From Hydractinia symbiolongicarpus (lineage: Eukaryota > Cnidaria > Hydrozoa > Anthoathecata > Hydractiniidae): a stretch of DNA of 64,000 nt. Within the stretch, counting starts at the first letter, position 1; every line of letters starts with the position of its first letter. Under the pieces are notes generated by a model that was not told where the DNA came from, did not search any database, and saw only the letters and a program-made list of their open reading frames with translations. The DNA is taken from the NCBI RefSeq assembly GCF_029227915.1, contig NC_079878.1, positions 20,671,501 to 20,735,500 of the forward strand, written 5' to 3'. The translations under genes were made by a program, and so were the position numbers. Shown in pieces: positions 25,431-35,784 of the stretch.

Positions 25431-25769
25431 CTCACAATTTTAAGAGTTGATATCTTTGCAAAAAGGGCCTCAATATTTGCATTTTTATATCAGGAAAACT
25501 ATAATTTCAAAAACACAGCCGGAAAAAAATCGTATTAGCTTGCCTTCCATTTTCTTAATTTTCTGATGCTGTTAGAACAGTCAAGTATATGCCATTGCTA
25601 ATGTTTTGCTTGACATTTTTTCGTAGATATGTAAAGTTTGGGTAAAAAACGAACCGGGACTGAGACCGTAAAACACAGTTTATTTAAGCAAATTGTCTGC
25701 GAAACAAAAGCACCGAAACAAAATGCTTTACCACACGCGAGTGGAAATGTTCTTTTATATTCCGTTTCA

Positions 25770-25905
25770 GAAAAGTTGAATCGAGTATACTCTCTTCTCT
25801 ACATTCTGCGCGAAAACAACAGGCAGAAAATTAGTTAGCCAATCTAGTTATTTTGCTTTCGTGGCATTTTAGTTAAGTGTGTTTACTTTCTGTATTAAAG
25901 CGTGC
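25770..25905 (+). repeat. Older host repeat, copy 1 (interrupted by the MULE)
   Basis: 'gcgcgaaaacaac', 'agttagccaatctagttatttt', 'agtgtgtttactttctgtattaaagcgtgc' match 35540-35670 and, in part, 31095-31194 plus 34195-34235. The Mutator-like element inserted at its 'ttaaa.cg.gc' segment. Confidence 0.6.
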
Positions 25906-25914
25906 CCGATAAAC
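25906..25914 (+). repeat. Target-site duplication of the MULE, left copy
   Basis: CCGATAAAC lies immediately outside the left terminal inverted repeat and is repeated exactly at 30997-31005. Nine bases is the usual length for Mutator-like elements. Confidence 0.85.
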
Positions 25915-26040
25915 GGTCAAGTCCACACGAGTAGCACCACGAGTAACACCACGAGTGACCACGAATGACCACGAGTGACCACGAGTGACCACGAATGACC
26001 ACAAGTGACTGCAAGACTGTAAGGTATGGTAACGACTACA
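25915..26040 (+). repeat. MULE left terminal inverted repeat with 10-bp tandem motif
   Basis: It starts GGTCAAGTCCACACGAGTAG, then at least seven 10-bp units of the type CACGA[A/G]TGAC, and ends near 'gactgtaaggtatgg'. The reverse complement of 30840-30996 follows the same order. Such subterminal arrays are plausible transposase binding sites. Short Val/His-rich frames here are artefacts of the array. Confidence 0.85.
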
Positions 26041-26199
26041 GACAACAAAAAATATGGTAACAAACAACTTTGTAAAAGAAGTTGTGTTTTTTTAATAAAC
26101 AATTAATTACAAGAAATGTTTTAAAAAAATACAATCATAAAGAATAAAATTAGTAAAATGAATATAAGTTGTACTAAAATGAAATGTCCAAGAGGAAAC

Positions 26200-28433
26200 T
26201 TAAGAGCACATTTCCGTGTCGCATTGATTGACTCCTCCACGTTTACCACTGTACCTCGTCTTTTTTGTTTTGGTCTGAACTTTTTCAACAGCTCTAAGAT
26301 GTAATTGAAAGTTAAACTCAGCACTTACTGCGAGTGTGTGGTAGCAAAAGTCATAAATGAGATATGTTTTACAATCACATGTTAAAAAAGATTGGTTTCT
26401 GTCGGTGGAAGAAACAATATGCGGTGTTTCACTGCACGTACTTTTGACGGTTAGCATTGATGGATTATTGGAAGCTGCTTTTGTGATACAACCTGGCTCA
26501 TTGAGAAGACGTTTGGCTTTTGTAAAAAATCCTCTAATCACATGATCAGGCAAGTCAAACTCGGTGAAAGGAAAGTCTTGATGTCCTGATCGTGTGTCAC
26601 TTATGATGGTGGCAGAAGTACTTGGTCCAGGGACATAGTCGGTGTTTCCAACATTCGGCTGCTGTTCAGCAGTGATCGGTAGAAGATCAATTTCACAGCG
26701 CAGCCACATCTCGTTAAAACAGCGTTGTTTGGCACATCGGTGAAATATTCGTTTAGAAAGTTTTTCTTCGATATTCTTCTTGACAAGTCTTTAAAATAAG
26801 TAAGTATGTAACAACGACAAGTATGGACGTGACAATTCATATAGACCTTCGTTGTATATTGCTTTTGTTTCATCGCGATGAAGACGAATTGATCTGCTTT
26901 TAAACTTTTGGAATGTCACAGTCTAAGGAACATCTTTGTGTTTGAAGTCATTTTTACTCAAAAAATTTAACCAATCAATTGGATTTTGGCCATAATTTTC
27001 TTCGAAATAACTTCTTCGTCGTGCATACAATGTCGTTGTTTTTTTTGAATAGTTTTCTTTTATATTTCCCAAAATAATCCACAAAACGATTTCCTTCAAG
27101 TTTTGTGTGGGAACGCTCAGTGTTTCTCCATTTCAGAAAGAACTTCTCTACAAGACTTTCGTAAGCAAGTTCTGATTCACTCGTATATAAAGCTTCATCC
27201 CCAGAATTAAATGGATAACCAAATATGTCGTTCACAATGGTACTTCAAGCTGACTTTGGAAAGGAAAGTTGCTTTAGCTTCCGTTGGATTTTTTTGATCA
27301 TAATGTTCTTTACCTAAAAAATGACTGGTGTTACCATTGCTTTCTTGCATTATGCCGTTGTAAAGTTCGTCGCTTTCATCAGTTTCAATTATGGCTAAGT
27401 CTTCTAGAGATAGCTTTCCTCGTTTCACAGCTTGCCAAAAATACGAAAAATCATATTTTTCCTGATGACGATGAACAAAAATTGGCCCAGGAAACCATGG
27501 GTGCTTCTGCGTGTTTCGGTGGAGAAGAGAAAGATTGCGATTAGTGGTTTGAGTGACGTAGTAATTTGACACGTTGTAGGTTGTATTAACGGCTAACACA
27601 CTGCAAAATTTAGTTGGCAAGCTCGTATTTGTACTAAATCTTTCAATATCTGCCAATGATTGCGCCGTCTATAAAACATAGGATGGTTGGCGTCCATTCC
27701 TGAAAAGCACTCCCTGTAAAAATGACTGATTTTCGACAATGGGTCGGACATTTCCACCGTCGGCTGATCTATAAGACTTGACAATAATAACAAGATTTCA
27801 TTGGTTCGGTTTGCATCGTTAGGACAATAATTTGATTGATAATTTTTTATTTGTTTTTTATCTCGCGGGATGACTGCATCCGATTCTCTTTCTAAATTGT
27901 GATTGTTTTCTTCATATTCATTCAAGACTATCCGCGGTTTTATTGTCTTAATCTCTCCTAATTGAGCTCGTTCTTTCAAGTTCTTCTTTACTGAATGTTG
28001 AGTAGCTCTGAAAGATTTAGACGAGCTCAAAGAACGATCTTGCTCTTCTTTCTGTTTTTTGTGGCTACTGTCATTTTCTGGTATAGCTCAGGATAATATG
28101 TGTGTTAATTTATCTTTTAATGATGATTTTGCTTGTTCATATTCTTTAACAGGCATCATGTATGTTATTATTCTAGCAAGCAAAATACCATCTGAAATAG
28201 TGTTGACCTCCCCTTCTCCTTATTACTGCAAATAGTTTGGAGACGTCCACTTTACCATCATGCCAGACACCTGTTTTAGGACATCTTCCTTTGAACTTAC
28301 CGGAAATAACTCTATCATTATCGTTTTTGAGTGTCGTTACTTCGTGAGAGATATCGATGTGATCGCCATGGTCTGTAATTTCATGGAAACGTGCATTCTC
28401 TTTCTTTACAAACTTTCCAGTGTTATCATCCAC
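26200..28433 (-). pseudogene. MULE transposase with SWIM zinc finger, broken into several frames
   Basis: Minus-strand pieces read in order: 28433-28173 (unrecognised N-terminal piece), 28030-27593, 27656-27207, 27235-26975, 26873-26601 and 26709-26200. The piece 27656-27207 has the MULE catalytic core: LAVNTTYNVSNYYVT, HPWFPGPIFVHR and IETDESDELYNG. The last C-terminal piece has a SWIM-type finger (CDC ... FCYH, Cys-x-Cys ... Cys-x-His). The first catalytic Asp, expected in the 'VDTTYN' context, reads Asn, while the second acidic block is kept. Frames overlap and shift four or five times, so no intact protein can be made without introns that I cannot verify. A possible upstream start (about 28965, MNSSDLESNLED) could belong to a first exon. 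Function, if intact, would be cut-and-paste transposition. Confidence 0.8.
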
Positions 28434-29593
28434 ATCCAGATCATAGGGGTGTCAAATATTTGCTTTATTTTGATTGATAACAAATGTCATGTCTTCTTTA
28501 AAGCGATATGGACGCTTGGTACACACACGAGTTTCGCTTATTCGATTAAAGCAGATCTCAACAATTTCCTTCAAGTTGGGCGTCACATCTGAATATATTG
28601 GTGTTTATAAGTCGTTTTTTATAATGTTTAAGAACCTTATTTATGTATTCTTGTAACATATCTAAAAAGTAATAATATGAAATACTTCCTAAAAAGTTAA
28701 GAAATCTTCCTTAGTTTGACGGGAAGTTAAAAAAAAAAGATTAACAGGTAAATCACATATGAGTCTGTGTCACTATCATCTTCCAACTTTCTTTGACTGT
28801 CATCTTTTTCATCATCATTTAGTGTCACTGAAATGAATAATAGTGTTTTCCTACTCTTGAGCCCAACTTGAACATTTGGATATAAAGTTATATCTACCAG
28901 TTGGAGTGTTTTCCTTTGCTTGTAAGGACATATCTTCCAGGTTAGATTCCAAATCACTTGAATTCATCTAGTAATAGAAAATAAAAGCAATAATGACACG
29001 AAGTAAAAGAAATCTTAACTTATGGGGCTTTTTTACTCACCAATTTTGTCAATTTCGATTTTGCGTACTTTTCGATCTGTTTGTTCTAGGGAATAGAAGA
29101 AATACGAATTTTTTGTGAGAATACAGTTTAATGATGATTTGGTTGGATGATTGTGGTTTGTTTGAAAGTTATGATAAGAAAGAAATCTCATACTTTTACG
29201 TTCCTCCGGTAACAAATGTAGTATTTAAACATTGCTGTGATGCCAGGAACAAATTGAAAACATTTTTGGCCTCGAATTGTGCAAAAAAAGAAGCATATGC
29301 AGGAAAAAACTTACAGGTCCTCTTGAAAATTGAAACAAAATTAACATCTACCTATGTCATTGTTCGTAAAGGTTTCTTCATCAGAAGAAAGAACCATAAC
29401 GTCATGTACTAAAAACAAATTTGAAAAAATATATATCAAAAGGATAAGAAAAAGAGATGAATGCAAATTAGTTATAAAGTACAAGCTTACTGTGTGTATC
29501 CACGTATATCCGCTTTTCTGTATCCATCACCCCCTCAACTTCTACGATTATTACAACTACGTTAACCAACCACTAATATAAAATCTACTATAT

Positions 29594-30628
29594 TTTTGAA
29601 TTTCCGCGCCCGAAGGCGTAGGAAATTCTTTAAAACCGTCGTTTTTTTCTTTCGGAGCATTTTTTGAGAAAAAATCGACCCTGGGATTTCACGTTGCTCC
29701 GTCACAGATGTAAACTTCGTACCCAAGCTCCTTAACTACTGGGAAGTCTCGTATTGACGTTTCAGGCCAAAATTGGTATTTGTTTTCGACAAAATTTGTC
29801 ACAGTTAACAATAAAAGTATGCTGAACATAATGGTGACATAATAATTTTGTTTTTTTTCACCTAAATGTCATTTTAGGCCAAAATTGGTCCAAAAATTAG
29901 AACTACTTTATTTTCAACAAAATTTGGCACTGTTAACAAATAAAGTATGCTGAACATGATGGTGACATCAAAATTTTGGTTTTTTGCCACCTTAAATGTC
30001 ATTTTAGGCCAAAATTGGTCCGAAAATTAAAACTACTTAATTTTCAACAAAAATTGGCAAAGTTAACAAAAAAGTATGCTGAACATAATGGTGACATCAA
30101 AATTTTGATTTTTGTCACCTAAATGCCATTTTAGGCCAAAATTGGTCCAAAAATTGAAACCACTTCATTTTCGGCTAAATCTGGAACAGTTAACAAATAA
30201 AATATGCTGAAAATGATGATGGTACAAAAGTTTGATTTTTTGTCACCTAAATGTCATTTCAGGCCAAAATTTATCCAAAAATTAAAACTGCTTTATTTTC
30301 GACAAAAATTGACACAGTTAATAAAAAAGTATGCTGAAAATGATGGTCACAGACGAAGACCATAAACGTTTCAATCACAAGACTTTTAGCCATGAATGAT
30401 AGGCTGTATTTTTTGTTAGCAATTTCTTTTAAAATGTGAGTTTAATGGCACGTTTCGTTTTGTTTGCGTTTGTTGTAAGATATAATGTCACTGGTGTGCT
30501 TTATCTTCAGAGGTTCATGCACCAAACCCCTTCGAATGTTTGGCACAATAACACAACGAATTAGCAGGTTTTCATCAAATATTTTGGTAGCGCGCGGAAA
30601 ATCTTAGAGCCCCCAGGGCTTCTTGTTA
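29594..30628. repeat. Candidate nested non-autonomous element inside the MULE
   Basis: It starts with 'atttccgcgcccgaaggcgtaggaaat', which folds as a hairpin, and ends with 'gcgcgcggaaaatct...cccagggcttcttgtt'. The ends share an inverted TTTCCGCGC/GCGCGGAAA. The right-end phrase 'cagggcttcttgtt' also begins the dispersed repeat at 7041. The interior is the minisatellite listed separately. Boundaries and class are inferred. Confidence 0.4.
29740..30355. repeat. Minisatellite, about 127-130 bp unit, about five copies
   Basis: Each unit contains TTTAGGCCAAAATTGGTCC, AAAACTACTT-ATTTTC, ACAGTTAACAAA, AGTATGCTGAA and GATGGTGACATC. Unit starts ('gtcatttta', 'gccatttta') are at about 29868, 29998, 30125 and 30252, with partial units at both ends. 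Divergence between units is modest. Confidence 0.9.
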
Positions 30629-30839
30629 AAATTGAGATTAGAACGTTTTACAACAAGCACGATCGCACATTGTTTTGTTGATGGTTTCCACATGCTTCAT
30701 ACCCTTCAGTTTTGGTTGGCTTTTTTGAATTTTCAAAAAACTATACGGTTTCCACATGCTTTTCTTTTGTACACACACAGCAGAATTTTATTATATCTCA
30801 CCAGCTCATTTGGTCCCTCAGTATCGTTTGAAATATTTT

Positions 30840-30996
30840 CAGCTTTTCATACCCTGTCACTTGCAGTCACTTGTAGTTTTCCGTTGTCACTTGTGGTCAC
30901 TCGTGGTCACCCGTGGTCATTCGCGGTCATTCGTGGTCACTTGTGGTCACTCGTGGTCACTCGTGGTGCTATTCGTGTAGACTTTTAGACTTGACT
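30840..30996 (-). repeat. MULE right terminal inverted repeat
   Basis: Reverse complement of the left end: 'gtcacttgcagtcacttgtag', then TCGTGGTCAC-type units, then 'gtagacttttagacttgact', immediately followed by the right CCGATAAAC duplication at 30997-31005. The 'acttttag' insertion near the tip is the only notable difference from the left TIR. Translations over this array are not genes. Confidence 0.85.
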
Positions 30997-31005
30997 CCGA
31001 TAAAC
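30997..31005 (+). repeat. Target-site duplication of the MULE, right copy
   Basis: CCGATAAAC, identical to 25906-25914. Confidence 0.85.
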
Positions 31006-31330
31006 TGAAGTATGGTTTATAAGTAAAAACTGATTTGTTCCTTTTAGTTTAGTTTAGTGTAGTTCAGTTCAGTTCAGTTTCGTTCTTTTCTCTTTTGTGC
31101 GTTTCCGCGAAAAACTTTGTTGATGAAGTAGAAAACACCCCTAAGACAACATGCTGAAAATTAGTAACAAAACGTTTATTTGTCGTGAGAGTTAAGGCTG
31201 AAATACACGGTCAGTTTAAAATGATCATTTTAAAATGACTGGTGTTTTTCGTCATTTTAAAATGATGGAACACCTGAATACACGAGTCATTTTAAAATGA
31301 TAGAATTTGTAAATAAAAGTTCTTTACACT

Positions 31331-33203
31331 ATGGACTCTGAAGAGGAATGTGCTGCAGCAGTTGTTATAATTGCCATTCTTTCAAAAAGAAAAAAACGCA
31401 GAAGAAATAGATCTACTTGGGTGAAGCCATGGCTCGGTAGAAGAACAGAACTTGGGGTATATATTACTCTTTTGCGAGAATTGCGTGTGGAAGAAGTGTT
31501 CGAATATAAAAAGTTTTTAAGAATGGCACCTGAAAATTTTGATGAACTTTTAAATTTAGTAGGTGTTGATATACAAAAAGAAACTACAAACATGCGCGAG
31601 CCAATTCCAGCAAAAATTAAGTTAGCAGCAACACTTCATTTCTTATCAACAGGTGCTAACTATGCAGACTTGCAACATATATTCCGTATACATAAAAGTA
31701 CGTTATCTCGAATTATCCCAGAAGTATGCGATGCTATCTACATGAACTTAAAAGACAGATATATAAAGGTAATATTTATTTAACAAAATATTTAAAATAT
31801 AATGTATTGATTCCGTTATGACTGGAGTTTTAATTACTGCCAGCGTTTGGTGATGCAAAAGACTGAGTATAACTGTGTATATCTTGCTCATTATGGGGTG
31901 GTATCTGTAACACTACAGGTGAGTGTGGGGATGTCATCATGCTGGAATAATACGATCCTTGCAAGTTCTGTGGAGTTGACTGTCTTTGTACTACGGGAGG
32001 AGTAGTTGTACTCAGTTGAAATGGCAAAGGTAGTAGCCCGAACTGTGCTTGGAAGATTAATTCCTGTATTTTCACTTTAGCATATTCCTTTACCCGTTTA
32101 TCAGGAATTTCTTGAAGACTCAACCCAATGTTTTGTCCAAAAAGAACATCAACGTGATTGACTTTGTCCTTTTTGGATGACAATACGGCCATAGCTTCAT
32201 TAAGCATTACATTTTCTTTCGCTTTGCTATTATCAACCTTCCGTTTTTTATTCAACGGCTGTTTGGTTGACCGGGGAACATTATTGTCTAGTTCTATCCC
32301 TTTGGTTTCGTTTTCTCTGTAGTCAGCAAAGAATCCTTCACAATCGTCTTCCTCGTTAGAGTTGTATCCACCGTTTTCCTAAAAATATTTTTATTTTAGA
32401 CACCATCAACAGAAGAGGAATGGAAAACATTTGCTAAAGAGTATGAAGAGCGTTGGAACTTCCCGAATTGTATTGGTTCTATTGATGGCAAACATGTTGT
32501 CATAAAGCATAGCGGATCGTACTATTTCAGTTATAAAGGCACTTGCAGTATTGTGCTTTTAGCTTTGGTAGATGCCAATTACAAATTCATTTATGTTGAC
32601 GTTGGTTGTAACGGAAGAATGAGCGACGGAGGTGTATACCGAAATAGTTCACTTTCAAAAGCCTTGGAAGGAAATCTATTAGGAATGCCACCACCAGCAA
32701 CGTTAAGTGATGATGAGAATGAATTCCCGTATGTTATGGTAGCTGATGATGCATTTCCACTAAAGCTTAACATTATGAAACCTTACCCATTCAGAGGCAT
32801 GACCAAAGAACTAAGAATTTTTAATTATAGATTAAGCAGAGCAAGGCGGATTGTAGAGAATGCATTTGGTATATTGGCTAATCGTTTTAGAATCTTTTTA
32901 TCGCCTATACTTCTTTCACCAGAAAACGTCCAGAAGATTACTTTAGCAAGTTGTGTGTTGCATAATTTTTTACGGGAAAAAACTCCGTCAGGTTACACCC
33001 CTCCTGGAAGTCTTGATGTTGAGGATATTGAAAATGGAAGAGTGAATAATGGAGAGTGGAGGTCTGAATCAAGTGAAGCTTTGCGTTCAATAAGAGTTAC
33101 TGGAACCAATAACTATAAACCTGACGCTAAAGCTGTACGAGATCAATTCTGTGACTACTTTAATACAGTTGGAACAGTCCCATGGCAAGACAATTTCATT
33201 TAG
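31331..33203 (+). CDS. HARBI1-like DDE transposase of the Harbinger element, two exons
   Basis: Exon 1 (31331-31768, 146 codons) ends at AAG|GTAATA. Exon 2 starts after TTTTATTTTAG at 32400 and ends with TAG at 33201-33203. Both junctions are phase 0, which predicts 413 residues, a usual length for HARBI1-type proteins. Exon 1 holds a basic segment (KRKKRRRNR, about residues 18-26) and a helix-turn-helix-like region (FLSTGANYADLQHIFRIHKS). Exon 2 holds the DDE nuclease: CIGSIDGKHV (first Asp), DVGCNGRMSDGGVY (second Asp) and SRARRIVENAFGILANRFR (Glu). No stops or frameshifts are seen. The enzyme should cut at the element TIRs with help from the partner protein encoded on the other strand. Host domestication (true HARBI1) is less likely because TIRs and TSD flank it. 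Confidence 0.92.
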
Positions 33204-33865
33204 ATAAGTATATTATAAAAAGCAAATAAAAATACACTTGCCAGAGAGGATGTTGTTTTTCTTGGAATGATTGTGTCCCGTAAAAATGCCATAGATTGAA
33301 AATGAGGCCACTTTGACTCGTAAATTTCATCTCTACCCGCTCCACTTTTTGGTATTGATTTTTGGAGTTCTTTTGAATAATAACTTCGTAGAGTATTTAT
33401 CTTTCTTTTCACATCACCCTCTAAACAATAAAATATGTATGTTTTATTATTGTTAGCTTTATAAATACCCATATATATACATGCAAATCAGAGTCAATAA
33501 AAATTGCAACAATTTACTACTAAAAATACTATAAAAAGTTACATAAAGTTGCTAATAAAAGTTACATGTTTCTATAAATAATACAGTATAATTCTTAAGT
33601 TTTTAATTACAAAATAACATTCATTATGGTATTCAATCCACGAATATATAATGATATAAATAAGGTTATTTTGATATGCTTTTGTATCGAGAATGTAAAA
33701 GTACAAACCTTCCATGGTGCATTTTCCCATCAAAATTCTAGTACTTTTAGCCTTTGCATCTTTGTTTTTATAAACTGTCAAAGTTACGTTCCACAGACTT
33801 TCTTCTTCTTTCCATGCACTTATAAAATTCTCAGTTGATTCCGTTTTCTGCGCTTTAGTTCCCAT
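31830..33865 (-). CDS. MADF (Myb/SANT-like) DNA-binding partner of the Harbinger transposase, three exons
   Basis: Exon 1 is 33865-33709 (ATG at 33865, donor GAAG|GTTTGT, phase 1). Exon 2 is 33420-33242 (acceptor TTGTTTAG). Exon 3 is 32378-31830 (acceptor ATTTTTAG, stop at 31830-31832). Lengths 157, 179 and 549 sum to 295 codons, a 294-residue protein. The MADF fold spans about residues 12-100: FISAWKEEESLWNV in exon 1 and RSYYSKEL then SGAGRDEIYESKWPHF in exon 2. Exon 3 is acidic, then lysine-rich, then Gln/Pro-rich, as in other Harbinger partners. The phase-consistent junction of exon 2 uses a GC donor (CTG|GCAAGT), which is non-canonical but tolerated. In this superfamily the partner binds TIRs and helps nuclear import of the transposase. 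Exon boundaries are predicted, not confirmed. Confidence 0.85.
32379..32399. promoter_or_regulatory. Back-to-back splice acceptors sharing one 21-bp AT-rich tract
   Basis: CTAAAAATATTTTTATTTTAG ends in AG for transposase exon 2 on the plus strand. Its reverse complement ends in AG for exon 3 of the MADF gene on the minus strand. The same bases thus supply both polypyrimidine tracts. Both predicted exons start directly at the edges. Confidence 0.75.
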
Positions 33866-34191
33866 CTTGAAAATTATTCTTGTAATATAATAAATTTGTA
33901 CTCGAAAAAAATTGAAAATGTTTACTATCTTCTATACTCCTTCTGTTTATACAGAATAACTGAAATATACTCAAAAAACTCAATGGCGTCATAGTAAAAC
34001 AATTCCGTCTAGCAATTTCTATGCAGAAGTTCATCATTTTAAAATGATAAACTTCAAACATGTTTAAATGATCATTTTAAAATGATCATTTAAAATGACT
34101 GGTGTTTTTCGTCATTTTTTGTGAAACACACGGTCAGTTTAAAATGATCATTTTAAAATGATCATTTTAAACTGACCGTGTATTTCAGCCT

Positions 34192-34524
34192 TTAGACAAA
34201 GTGTGTCTACTTTCTGCATTAAATCGTGCGCAACAAAATGTAGTGAACGTTACCAAATGTTCTGTACATTTAAAGGGGAAGTAACCTCAAAAATCTTATA
34301 AAATCAGAAAAATGACACCTAAACACAAGAATTTATTTCTAAATATCTACTATATTCCCTGTTTATATCTCCGTAAAAACTTCGTTTTTGAAAAAAGCGC
34401 GTCAGAATAAAAAAGACCGGGTTCTAATCTGAATATGACGTTTTATAGTTCAAAACAGCTACCTAGACGAGGCCCTATGTTGGTGCTTATAAAGCAACAA
34501 AGTTTCGAATAAAAAACAAAAAGT
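34192..34524. other. No gene; continuation of interrupted host repeat
   Basis: 34195-34240 ('gacaaagtgtgtctactttctgcattaaatcgtgcgcaa') continues the repeat that ends at 31194, as shown by the uninterrupted copy at 35630-35665. I see nothing recognisable in the rest. Confidence 0.5.
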
Positions 34525-35000
34525 GCATTATGCAGTGGACTCTTTATAACTCGAAACCCTTTAATTCGAACCGCTCCTTAACTCGAACGAATTCGTAGGC
34601 ACCGTGAAAATTTCCTAATAAACTCTTATAATCAACTTTCTACTATTCGAACCTCCATAACTCGCTAATCTCCTTAAGTCGAACAATATATTTTGTCCCT
34701 TGAAAACATATTAGGCTATTTTCGCTCTTCATAACTCGAACAATCTGAAAATTGAAGAATTTCAGAGTTTTTTTCTGATTCGAATATTTTCTGCGTGTGT
34801 TTGACTCTTAGATCATTTGAACGCACTGTTCGAACGCCGGTGGTGTGCTTAAAAATATTCTTGTTTTGAACTTCTCGTTCTCATGAATAAAATGGCGTTT
34901 GTGGTACTTAGCAAAATTTCCAAACTCTCCATTACTCGAACCGCTCCATAACTCGAGCGATTTCTGATTTTCTGTGAAAAAAAAACACTGTTCCAGACAT
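34525..35000 (+). repeat. TAACTCGAA-rich repeat, pogo/Tigger-like MITE remnant
   Basis: CAGTGGACTCTTTATAACTCGAA (34534 on) resembles the CAGTxxxxCTC...TAACTCGAA ends of pogo/Tigger-type elements. The TAACTCGAA/ATTCGAAC motif recurs at about 34549, 34562, 34578, 34645, 34733, 34932 and 34950. A similar array lies at 62.75-63.4 kb. No transposase is seen, and the minus-strand frame at 34808-35017 is not convincing. Confidence 0.5.
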
Positions 35001-35519
35001 TTCGGCTCTAAAGCCATTTAGTTTTGAGCTTGAATTGTCATTGGAAAAGCAAGATCATTTTTTAAGTTCCAACCATGAAGACGAAGTTATACAAAAAGAA
35101 GGGAATCGAATTGGAAACAATAATTGGTGTATGTGAGGTGGTCAATGTAGACCGATGAGTTTATTTTCTGCAAGTTTGTGCTGCAAAGATAATAATGAAA
35201 TTCCTGACGACTACTTTGAAAGTACAAATAATTTCGCCAAATATAAAGTCTTTCATATTTATAATCATGACTGAAGTGATATTCATTTTATATCTTTAAC
35301 ATGCTTCTGTCTTCAGTTAATTGAAATTGTTAAATTGCATCGTGTTAAAAATAAAAAGTCCGATAAAAAAGGAAATACGTTCTCCATACGCACAACATGA
35401 TAAAAAGTTTCTCACCAAGCTCTTTACATCAAACTTTTCGACACAATCTTTTGTGAAAAGAAAACTCTCCACCCGAAATATTTTATGCAACTGTATCTTT
35501 GAAATTCAATGAAGAATGC

Positions 35520-35680
35520 CTTTTCATTTTTGTTCGTTCCTGCGGAAAACGTTTTTGTTGAAGTAGAAATAACAACACAGTCACAAAAGTAGTTAGCCAA
35601 CCGGGTTATCTTATTTCGTGAGAATTGGGCAAAGTGTGTTTACTTCTGTATTAAATCGCGCGCAATAAAATGTTATGAAA
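35520..35680 (+). repeat. Older host repeat, uninterrupted copy
   Basis: 'gcggaaaacgtttttgttgaagtagaaa', 'agttagccaaccgggttatctta', 'aagtgtgtttacttctgtattaaatcgcgcgcaa'. It matches the two copies that were split by the MULE (25.8/31.0 kb) and by the Harbinger element (31.1/34.2 kb) and so shows the pre-insertion state. Confidence 0.6.
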
Positions 35681-35784
35681 ATTACGAGAAGAAAATGTTT
35701 TGCTGCTCTCTGTTTTGTTCTGTTCTTGTCCATTTCTTTTTACGAAAAAATTTCTTGAAGTAGAAACAGCCTTTAAAATAACTG

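Larger units (their letters stand above)
25915..30996 (-). mobile_element. Mutator-like (MULE) DNA transposon, full length
   Basis: The 5082-bp element is bounded by exact 9-bp target-site duplications (CCGATAAAC at 25906-25914 and 30997-31005). Its terminal inverted repeats begin GGTCAAGTCC / AGTCAAGTCT and contain arrays of a 10-bp motif (GTGACCACGA-type on the left, TCGTGGTCAC-type on the right, about 25945-26010 and 30870-30970). The minus-strand coding region near the left end carries the transposase remnants. The right part holds a 127-130-bp minisatellite within what may be a nested insertion (29594-30628). Confidence 0.9.
31195..34191 (+). mobile_element. PIF/Harbinger DNA transposon, apparently intact and autonomous
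   Basis: The 2997-bp element starts AGGCTGAAATACACGGTCAG and ends with its exact reverse complement. It is flanked by TTA target duplications (31192-31194 and 34192-34194), as expected for PIF/Harbinger (TWA). Internal copies of ATTTTAAAATGATCATTTT make the ends strongly palindromic. It holds the two genes typical of the class: a HARBI1-like DDE transposase on the plus strand and a MADF-domain DNA-binding partner on the minus strand. Both have open frames once spliced. Coding integrity and the perfect TIR start suggest recent activity. Confidence 0.93.

Noticed and set aside
25873-26102. Short Val/Thr/Arg/His-rich ORFs
   Set aside because: Readings of the 10-bp tandem motif in the MULE left TIR. 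The mirror image (30623-30988) occurs in the right TIR.
29740-30355. CRISPR-like array
   Set aside because: Units are 127-130 bp, with no short direct repeats separated by unique spacers, and the genome is eukaryotic. It is a minisatellite.
31331-33203. Domesticated host HARBI1 gene
   Set aside because: The coding region sits within perfect TIR tips and a TTA duplication next to its MADF partner, so it is a transposon gene.
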